Below are positions 1 through 5,426 of a stretch of DNA of 11,737 nucleotides, piece by piece. The DNA is from an uncultured Oscillospiraceae bacterium. GTDB lineage: Bacteria; Bacillota; Clostridia; UBA1212; SIG427. Position 1 is the stretch's first letter, and every line of letters starts with the position of its first letter. The DNA is taken from positions 1 through 11,737 of the forward strand of contig CABQMV010000060.1 of assembly GCA_902465325.1 (NCBI GenBank). Direction: 5' to 3'. A program made the position numbers and the translations under genes. Below the pieces are notes generated by a model, which saw only the letters and a list, made by a program, of their open reading frames with translations, ran no database searches and was not told where the DNA came from.

Positions 1-51
1 GAGCTGCGAACGCTCCCTCACATCGCGGCCGTCAATCAGGATCATTTTCAT
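1..51 (-). CDS. 5' fragment of a possible barstar-like protein, runs off the window edge
   Basis: This minus-strand frame opens with ATG-AAA-ATG at 51-43 and stays open for 17 codons to base 1, reading MKMILIDGRDVRERSQL. The pattern MK, hydrophobic run, I-D/N-G, basic/acidic pair, V/I-R, S-x-L is like the first strand and helix of barstar-family ribonuclease inhibitors (Bacillus amyloliquefaciens barstar begins MKKAVINGEQIRSISDL, recalled from memory). Barstars bind and block secreted barnase-type RNases in the cytoplasm. The frame is +1 relative to fusA and overlaps its truncated end by 20 nt. No Shine-Dalgarno precedes it, because the upstream bases are EF-G coding sequence. Seventeen residues are too few for a firm assignment, and the frame may be a chance or assembly product. 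Confidence 0.35.
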   Translation of the reverse strand, partial: MKMILIDGRDVRERSQL

Positions 52-271
52 TAGGCCAGATACAGGTAGTAGCCGCAGAGGTAATGGTAATTCCTCTCTC
101 CTGCTCCTGCACCATCCAGTCCATGGTGGCAGCACCCTCATGGGTCTCGCCTATTTTATGAACACGGCCTGTATAGAAAAGAATTCTCTCTGTTGTTGTT
201 GTCTTACCGGCATCAATATGAGCCATGATGCCTATATTTCTGGTATTCTCCAGTGAAAAATCTCTTGGCAT
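32..271 (-). pseudogene. fusA: Elongation factor G, truncated after 79 codons
   Basis: This is the N-terminal piece of EF-G, the GTPase that translocates tRNA-mRNA on the ribosome. The start is the ATG at 271 (MPRDFSLENTRN), with AAGGAG at 278-283 and a 6-nt spacer, 13 nt after rpsG. The P-loop AHIDAGKT is at residues 17-24. The switch I region follows at about 41-69, including GAATMDWM and QERGITITSAATT. After ATTCIW (residues 67-72) the homology ends, and PNENDPD plus a TGA at 34-32 follow. The G3 motif DTPGH, G4 NKMD, and domains II-V are missing from a protein that is normally about 690-700 residues. None of the three frames downstream resumes EF-G within the remaining bases, so a simple frameshift does not explain it. 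The product could not be functional, so an intact copy must exist elsewhere if the break is real. A chimeric assembly is an equally good explanation. Confidence 0.8.
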
Positions 272-284
272 TGTTCTCTCCTTA

Positions 285-755
285 TTACCATCTGTAATGA
301 GCAAACGCTCTGTTTGCATCGGCCATCTTGTGCATGTCCTCTTTCCGTTTGAACGCACCGCCTGTATTGTTAATCGCATCTACAAGCTCATTAGCCAATC
401 TCTCTGCCATGGTCTTCTCGCCTCTTTTTCTGGAAAACAGAACCAACCAGCGAAGTCCCAGGGCCTGGCGTCTCTCCGGAGCAACCTCCATAGGTACCTG
501 GTAGGTGGAACCGCCCACTCTTCTGGCCTTTACTTCCAATTTGGGCATTACATTTTCCAGGGCCTCTTTAAACACTTCAAGGGCATCTCTTCCGGTCTTT
601 TCCTTTACCATGTCAAATGCGTCATAGCAAATTCTTTGAGCCGTGCCCTTTTTGCCGTCAAGCATAATATTATTAATCAGCTTGGTTACCACCCGATCGT
701 GATACACTGGATCCGGCAGTACCTCTCTTTTTGCAATATATCCTCTTCTAGGCAC
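285..755 (-). CDS. rpsG: 30S ribosomal protein S7
   Basis: S7 nucleates assembly of the 30S head by binding the 3' major domain of 16S rRNA, and it lines the E site. The 156-residue length is the family norm. The N-terminus reads MPRRGYIAKREVLPDPVY. The signature block KLINNIMLDGKK is at about residues 25-36, GGSTYQVPMEV at about 81-91, RWLVLFSRKR at about 102-111, and the terminal KKEDMHKMADANRAFAHYRW-type helix (here RKEDMHKMADANRAFAHYRW) is complete. The start is a GTG, fixed by family alignment and by GAGGAGGG at 763-770 with a 7-nt spacer. It lies 154 nt downstream of rpsL, a wide gap for this str operon pair. It precedes fusA by 13 nt, which suggests translational coupling. Confidence 0.97.
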   Translation of the reverse strand: MPRRGYIAKREVLPDPVYHDRVVTKLINNIMLDGKKGTAQRICYDAFDMVKEKTGRDALEVFKEALENVMPKLEVKARRVGGSTYQVPMEVAPERRQALGLRWLVLFSRKRGEKTMAERLANELVDAINNTGGAFKRKEDMHKMADANRAFAHYRW

Positions 756-793
756 TTTTCTTCCCTCCTCTTGATAAAATAATCATCGGTACT

Positions 794-814
794 CTTGAAT
801 TCTTTTAATTCAAG
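794..814 (-). promoter_or_regulatory. Perfect 8-bp hairpin in the rpsG leader
   Basis: On the transcript this reads CTTGAATT, loop AAAAG, AATTCAAG: a perfect 8-bp stem with a 5-nt loop, about 24 nt upstream of the rpsG Shine-Dalgarno. No U-tract follows, so it is not an intrinsic terminator. It could be an RNA-protein site, an RNase processing site or an operator palindrome. In E. coli, S7 represses its own operon by binding the rpsL-rpsG intercistronic RNA, but I see no sequence evidence that this hairpin is the equivalent. Confidence 0.55.
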
Positions 815-829
815 TCAGCGCCGGCGTAC

Positions 830-857
830 ATTATAAAAGATATAGAGCAAGTCTAAA
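830..857 (-). promoter_or_regulatory. Candidate sigma-A promoter for rpsG
   Basis: The minus strand has TATAAT (835-830, 6 of 6 matches) with TTTAGA (857-852, 4 of 6 to TTGACA) at a 16-bp spacing. It sits in the rpsL-rpsG gap and would start transcription near 823, just before the 794-814 hairpin. The perfect -10 box is the main support. The -35 box is weak, and an AT-rich gap can produce such matches by chance. Confidence 0.45.
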
Positions 858-909
858 ATCTATACAATATATCCGGTCACCATTCCGGTCAACCCGGTAA
901 ACATTTTTC

Positions 910-1323
910 TTATTTCTTGGGTGCCTTTGCACCGTATTTGGATCTGCTCTGGTTTCTGTTGGCAACGCCAGCTGTATCCAGAGTACCTCTGATAATGTGG
1001 TACCTTACACCCGGCAGGTCCTTTACTCTCCCACCTCTGATCAGTACAACACTATGCTCCTGAAGATTGTGTCCGATACCCGGAATGTAAGCGGTTACTT
1101 CCATACCGTTGGTAAGACGTACCCTTGCAATCTTTCTGAGCGCAGAGTTAGGCTTCTTGGGAGTTGTTGTTCTTACGTTGGTACACACACCTCTCTTCTG
1201 AGGGCTGGAAATATCCGTGCTTTTTTTCTTCAGTGTGTTAACCCCTTTCTGCAAAGCAGGAGCCGTATACTTTTTCTCCACTGTCTGCCTTCCTTTTCTA
1301 ACCAATTGGTTAAATGTTGGCAT
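910..1323 (-). CDS. rpsL: 30S ribosomal protein S12
   Basis: S12 sits at the decoding centre and controls translational accuracy. The start is the ATG at 1323 (MPTFNQLVRKGRQ), with AAGGAGG at 1332-1338 and an 8-nt spacer. An upstream in-frame ATG at 1371 lacks an SD and lies at the expected transcription start, so it was not used. The resulting 137 residues match the long Bacillota form, which carries about 13 extra residues before PQKRGVCT compared with E. coli. The motif TTTPKKPNSALRK places Lys56 at the streptomycin-linked E. coli Lys43 position. GGRVKDLPGVRYH has Lys101 at the second streptomycin site, and Asp102 is the residue methylthiolated by RimO in species that have it. Both lysines are wild type. 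The gene has its own promoter after the rpoC terminator. Confidence 0.97.
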   Translation of the reverse strand: MPTFNQLVRKGRQTVEKKYTAPALQKGVNTLKKKSTDISSPQKRGVCTNVRTTTPKKPNSALRKIARVRLTNGMEVTAYIPGIGHNLQEHSVVLIRGGRVKDLPGVRYHIIRGTLDTAGVANRNQSRSKYGAKAPKK

Positions 1324-1379
1324 TCTCTTCACCTCCTTATTATAAACTGCAAAAAGCCTGCATAACCACAAGCTTGAAT

Positions 1380-1408
1380 ATTTTACACCACCTGCTGATG
1401 TTTGTCAA
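1380..1408 (-). promoter_or_regulatory. Strong sigma-A promoter for rpsL
   Basis: The minus strand reads TTGACA (1408-1403, 6 of 6), a 17-bp spacer, then TAAAAT (1385-1380, 5 of 6). Transcription would start near 1373, giving a leader of about 50 nt that ends in the rpsL Shine-Dalgarno. The gene upstream is closed by the rpoC terminator, so this is the obvious driver of rpsL. The -10 box overlaps one copy of the repeated motif described at 1381-1640. Confidence 0.85.
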
Positions 1409-1640
1409 CGAATTCTTCCAAAAAACTCCTCTAATTATCCCAAACATATCCAACAGCATATTATTTACCTAATTTATACCCAAAAACTGCTTGTATACAA
1501 TTTTAGGTGTGAAAATTACACTTAAAACATTTAAAAACATATATTTAGGTGTGAAAAAATAATATTCAAGGCATTTTCCTCTGTTTTTTACACAAAAATA
1601 TCAAAAAACCCCGTAAAAATATCAGAATTTTACACTTAAA
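1381..1640. repeat. Six copies of a TTTT(C)ACACYTAAA motif in the rpsL upstream region
   Basis: Copies or close variants lie at 1381-1388 (TTTTACAC), 1501-1515 (inverted: TTTTAGGTGTGAAAA), 1514-1527 (AATTACACTTAAAA), 1544-1557 (inverted: TTTAGGTGTGAAAA), 1586-1593 (TTTTACAC) and 1628-1640 (TTTTACACTTAAA). The copies at 1501 and 1514 face each other and make an imperfect 27-bp palindrome. The first copy overlaps the rpsL -10 box. This layout looks like a multi-site operator. I do not recognise the binding protein: the motif is not a clean match to LexA, CodY, CtsR, NrdR, Rex, Spo0A or DnaA sites as I know them. The rest of 1386-1712 is AT-rich, with no open frame I would call a gene. Confidence 0.6.
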
Positions 1641-1704
1641 TTCCTTCAAATGGATATAATGAGTATGACAGCTCATAAAAAATCTCTCAGCCAGGTCCTC
1701 TCCG

Positions 1705-1741
1705 TAAAAGGAAACCGGCGGGAAAGATTGTCCCGCCGGTT
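1705..1741 (-). terminator. Intrinsic terminator after rpoC
   Basis: A perfect 11-bp GC-rich stem (AACCGGCGGGA at 1713-1723 pairs with TCCCGCCGGTT at 1731-1741) has a 7-nt loop. On the minus strand it is followed by a T-rich but interrupted tail (TCCTTTTAC). It lies about 30 nt past the rpoC stop and closes the rpoBC unit. The broken U-tract may allow some readthrough. Confidence 0.85.
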
Positions 1742-1772
1742 CTTTAATAAAAATCCATATTCAAACAGCTGA

Positions 1773-4700
1773 TTACAGGTCTTCTGTCAACAGTTCCTCA
1801 ATTGTCTCTGAGTCCTCATCCTCCAGAACATCTGTAAAATCTTCCTGTTTCACAGAGGCCGGCATCTCTGCCAAAGGCTCTACATCAACCTTAATATTCT
1901 TATATCGGTTCATGCCCGTTCCAGCAGGAATCAGCTTTCCTATAATTACATTTTCCTTCAAGCCCAGCAGCGGATCGCGCTTGCCCTTGATAGCCGCCTC
2001 CGTCAACACCCGAGTGGTCTCCTGGAAGGAAGCCGCAGACAGGAAAGAGTCTGTAGCCAGAGAAGCCTTGGTAATACCCAGCAGAATCCGCTTACCTTCT
2101 GCCTCCCGTCTGCCCATCTCTCTGGCAGCCCGATTGGCATCCTCAAATTCAAACAAATCCACTACAGCGCCGGTAAGTAAATCCGTATCACCGGAGTCAT
2201 CTACCTTCACCTTTCTTAACATCTGTCTGACAATCACCTCAATATGGCGGTCGTTGATCTTAACGCCCTGCATATTGTAAACCGTCTGTACCTCTTCAAT
2301 AATATATTTTTCAACCCCTTCTACTCCCTTGATTCTGAGAATATCGTGGGGATTAATAGAGCCGTCTACAATAAGATCGCCGGCTTCTATGGAATCGCCT
2401 TCACTGACTTTAATATTGGTTCCGGCAAGAATACTGTAGGTCTTTGTCTCCCCGTCCTCGGAGGTAACAGTAACCTCCTTCTTCCGTCCGTTATCTGCAA
2501 TCGATACAACACCGGAAATTTCCGCAATGGTAGCAAGGCCTTTAGGCTTTCTCGCTTCAAACAGCTCCTCTACCCTGGGAAGACCCTGTGTGATATCATC
2601 CGCCGTAGCAACACCGCCCGTATGGAAGGTTCTCATGGTAAGCTGTGTGCCGGGCTCACCAATTGACTGGGCCGCTATAATTCCCACCGTCTCGCCGACA
2701 TTGCACGGAGAGTTGGTAGCCAGGTTAGAGCCGTAGCACTTGGCGCATACGCCATGTCTGCATTTACAGCCAAGTACCGAACGGACCTTAACAGAGGTCA
2801 CACCAGCTGCTACAATTTTTTCCGCCAGATCATCAGAAATCAGAGTATCCCTGTCAGCCAGTATTTCTCCTGTAGCAGGATCTGTTATGGTCTCTGCCGG
2901 GTACCTGCCGGAAAGCCTTGCCTCCAGCGGCACAAGGGGCTCTTTCGCATTAGGATTCATAATAGACTCTACCACAAGGCCTTCTTCTGTCCCGCAGTCA
3001 AAATCCCGTATGATAACCTCCTGGCTAACGTCTACCAGACGACGGGTCAGATATCCTGAGTCAGCTGTCCTCAAAGCGGTATCCGACAGTGTTTTTCTAG
3101 TACCGTGGCTGGAAATAAAGAACTCCAATACATCCAAGCCTTCACGGAAATTGGCTTTGATAGGAATCTCAATGGTTTTTCCGGAGGTAGCGGACATCAA
3201 GCCACGCATACCCGCCAGCTGTTTAATCTGGTTAATGCTTCCTCTGGCTCCCGAATCGCTCATCATATTGATAGGATTGTACCTTCCCATCTTCTCCTTC
3301 AAGATAGCAGTCAGCTTATCAATGGTCACCGTCCATGCAGAGATAACATTATTGTAACGTTCCTCCTCGGTAATCAGACCTCTCCTATACTGCTTTGTAA
3401 TATAGTCAATGGTCTTATCCGTTTCCTCAATCAGCTGCTGCTTTTCTTCCGGCACGTTAATGTCACTTACGCTGACGGTAATAGCGCCTTTGGTAGAATA
3501 CTTATAGCCCTGGGCTTTGATTTTATCCAGCACAACAGCGGTTTCTGTGGTCCCGTGAATTTTAATACAGCGGTCAAGAATGTCGCTCAGCGTCCCCTTC
3601 TTTACCAGCATCTCACACTCCAGGCGGAGGGCGTTTTCTTCCTTACTCCTGTCTATAAAGCCTAGATCCTGGGGAATTGCATCGTTGAATATAAGCTTAC
3701 CCATTGTCGTCTGAATTCTCTGAGAAATAGGCTTACCCTGAAACTCCCCGAAACGTCTGACTATAATTGGGGTATGCAGATTAATATCTCCCTGATCATA
3801 GGCCATCATCGCCTCGTTATAATCAGAGAAGACCGGTGCGTTCTCATAATCCTCGCTCTTGGTCAACGTCAGATAATAGCTTCCCAGAACCATATCCTGA
3901 GTAGGCACGGTAATCGGTTTTCCATCCTTAGGCGCCAACAGGTTATTGGCAGAAAGCATTAAAAATCTGGATTCTGCCTGTGCCTCTGCGGAAAGCGGTA
4001 CGTGTACAGCCATCTGGTCACCGTCAAAGTCGGCATTGTAAGCGGTACACACCAGAGGATGCAGCCGAAGAGCCCGCCCCTCTACAAGAATCGGCTCAAA
4101 CGCCTGAATTCCCAGTCTGTGCAGGGTAGGCGCTCTGTTCAGCAATACCGGATGTTCTTTGATAATGTCCTCCAGAATATCCCAAACCTCCGGACTCACC
4201 CGCTCTACTTTTTTGCGCGCGCTTTTTATGTTGGGCGCCAGTCCGTCATTGACCAGCTTTCTCATCACAAAAGGCTTAAACAGCTCCAATGCCATTTCCT
4301 TGGGCAAACCACACTGATAAATCTTCAATTCCGGTCCTACTACAATAACGGAACGTCCGGAATAGTCAACACGCTTTCCCAGAAGATTCTGACGGAACCG
4401 CCCCTGCTTTCCTCTCAGCATATCAGACAGAGATTTTAAAGGTCTGTTTCCGGGCCCCGTTACAGGACGGCCTCTGCGGCCGTTATCCATAAGGGCATCC
4501 ACAGCCTCCTGAAGCATTCTCTTTTCGTTTCTTATAATGATATCGGGCGCCTTCAGCTCCACAAGTCTCTTCAGCCGGTTGTTCCGGTTAATCACTCTTC
4601 TGTACAAATCATTTAGGTCTGAAGTAGCAAACCGACCGCCGTCAAGCTGTACCATAGGACGTAAATCCGGCGGAATTACAGGAATTGCAGTCAGAATCAT

Positions 4701-5411
4701 CCATTCCGGCTTGTTATGAGATGCCCGGAAGGACTCTACCACCTCCAGACGCTTTACCAGACGCATTTTCTTCTGGCTCACAGTCTGTCCCGCTTTTTCC
4801 TTTTCACTTTCAGAAATTTTATCAATCTCTTCCTTGAGCTCTTTAGAGAGCGCATCCAAATCAATGTCTTCCAAAAGCTTCTTGATCGCCTCGGCTCCCA
4901 TCTGCGCCTCAAAGCGGCCCTTTCCGTACAGCTCTTCTGCTTCCCGGTACTCCTTTTCAGAGAGAATCTGCTTATACATAAGCGGCGTGGAACCTTCATT
5001 CAGAACCACATAGGCAGCAAAATACAGTACCTTCTCCAGGGCTCTGGGCGCCATATCCAAAATCAGTCCCATTCTGCTGGGAATGCCTCTGAAAAACCAG
5101 ATATGGGAGACAGGCGCCGCCAGAGAAATATGACCCATACGAGTTCTCCTCACCTTAGAGCTGGTAACCTCAACCCCGCATTTATCACACACAATTCCTC
5201 TGTAGCGGTTCTTTTTATATTTACCGCAATGGCACTCGCCATCTTTCATAGGTCCAAAGATTCTCTCACAAAACAGTCCATCCCTTTCGGGCTTCAGAGT
5301 TCTGTAATTAATCGTCTCCGGTTTCTTTACCTCGCCGTGCGACCAGGCCAGAATTTTTTCCTCAGAAGCCAACTCTATCTGAATCGAATCAAAGTTACTA
5401 AAATCAATCAT
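1773..5411 (-). CDS. rpoC: DNA-directed RNA polymerase subunit beta'
   Basis: Catalytic subunit of RNA polymerase, 1212 residues, the expected Bacillota length without the large proteobacterial insertion. The zinc-binding domain has Cys60, Cys62, Cys75 and Cys78. The Mg-binding motif NADFDGD is at residues 459-465, with Asp461, Asp463 and Asp465. The bridge helix and trigger loop region includes ANFREGLDVLEFFISSHGTRK (about 753-773) and RTADSGYLTRRLVD (781-794). The second zinc site uses Cys806, Cys882, Cys889 and Cys892. The C-terminus ends in an acidic tail from about residue 1190. The start is the ATG at 5411, with GAGGGAG at 5420-5426 and an 8-nt spacer. The rpoB stop lies 15 nt upstream, so the two genes are cotranscribed and probably coupled. 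The segment after the first zinc site reads VTSSKVRRTRMGHISL: residue 84 is Ser, and two Glu conserved in E. coli (VRRERMGHIEL) are Thr and Ser. Confidence 0.98.
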   Translation of the reverse strand: MIDFSNFDSIQIELASEEKILAWSHGEVKKPETINYRTLKPERDGLFCERIFGPMKDGECHCGKYKKNRYRGIVCDKCGVEVTSSKVRRTRMGHISLAAPVSHIWFFRGIPSRMGLILDMAPRALEKVLYFAAYVVLNEGSTPLMYKQILSEKEYREAEELYGKGRFEAQMGAEAIKKLLEDIDLDALSKELKEEIDKISESEKEKAGQTVSQKKMRLVKRLEVVESFRASHNKPEWMILTAIPVIPPDLRPMVQLDGGRFATSDLNDLYRRVINRNNRLKRLVELKAPDIIIRNEKRMLQEAVDALMDNGRRGRPVTGPGNRPLKSLSDMLRGKQGRFRQNLLGKRVDYSGRSVIVVGPELKIYQCGLPKEMALELFKPFVMRKLVNDGLAPNIKSARKKVERVSPEVWDILEDIIKEHPVLLNRAPTLHRLGIQAFEPILVEGRALRLHPLVCTAYNADFDGDQMAVHVPLSAEAQAESRFLMLSANNLLAPKDGKPITVPTQDMVLGSYYLTLTKSEDYENAPVFSDYNEAMMAYDQGDINLHTPIIVRRFGEFQGKPISQRIQTTMGKLIFNDAIPQDLGFIDRSKEENALRLECEMLVKKGTLSDILDRCIKIHGTTETAVVLDKIKAQGYKYSTKGAITVSVSDINVPEEKQQLIEETDKTIDYITKQYRRGLITEEERYNNVISAWTVTIDKLTAILKEKMGRYNPINMMSDSGARGSINQIKQLAGMRGLMSATSGKTIEIPIKANFREGLDVLEFFISSHGTRKTLSDTALRTADSGYLTRRLVDVSQEVIIRDFDCGTEEGLVVESIMNPNAKEPLVPLEARLSGRYPAETITDPATGEILADRDTLISDDLAEKIVAAGVTSVKVRSVLGCKCRHGVCAKCYGSNLATNSPCNVGETVGIIAAQSIGEPGTQLTMRTFHTGGVATADDITQGLPRVEELFEARKPKGLATIAEISGVVSIADNGRKKEVTVTSEDGETKTYSILAGTNIKVSEGDSIEAGDLIVDGSINPHDILRIKGVEGVEKYIIEEVQTVYNMQGVKINDRHIEVIVRQMLRKVKVDDSGDTDLLTGAVVDLFEFEDANRAAREMGRREAEGKRILLGITKASLATDSFLSAASFQETTRVLTEAAIKGKRDPLLGLKENVIIGKLIPAGTGMNRYKNIKVDVEPLAEMPASVKQEDFTDVLEDEDSETIEELLTEDL

Positions 5412-5426
5412 GCGCTCATCTCCCTC

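Noticed and set aside
1..60. Insertion sequence or intein at the fusA break
   Set aside because: No terminal inverted repeat, target duplication, transposase or intein splice motif is visible in the few bases available.
1324..1371. 16-residue upstream extension of S12 from 1371
   Set aside because: It overlaps the perfect S12 Shine-Dalgarno, starts at the predicted transcription start and is absent from the S12 family.
1473..1500. Second rpsL promoter TTGTAT-16-TATAAA
   Set aside because: The -35 box matches only 3 of 6, and the AT-rich context makes chance -10 boxes likely. The promoter at 1380-1408 is far stronger.
1381..1640. CRISPR array
   Set aside because: The repeated units are only 8-15 bp, occur in both orientations and have irregular spacing.
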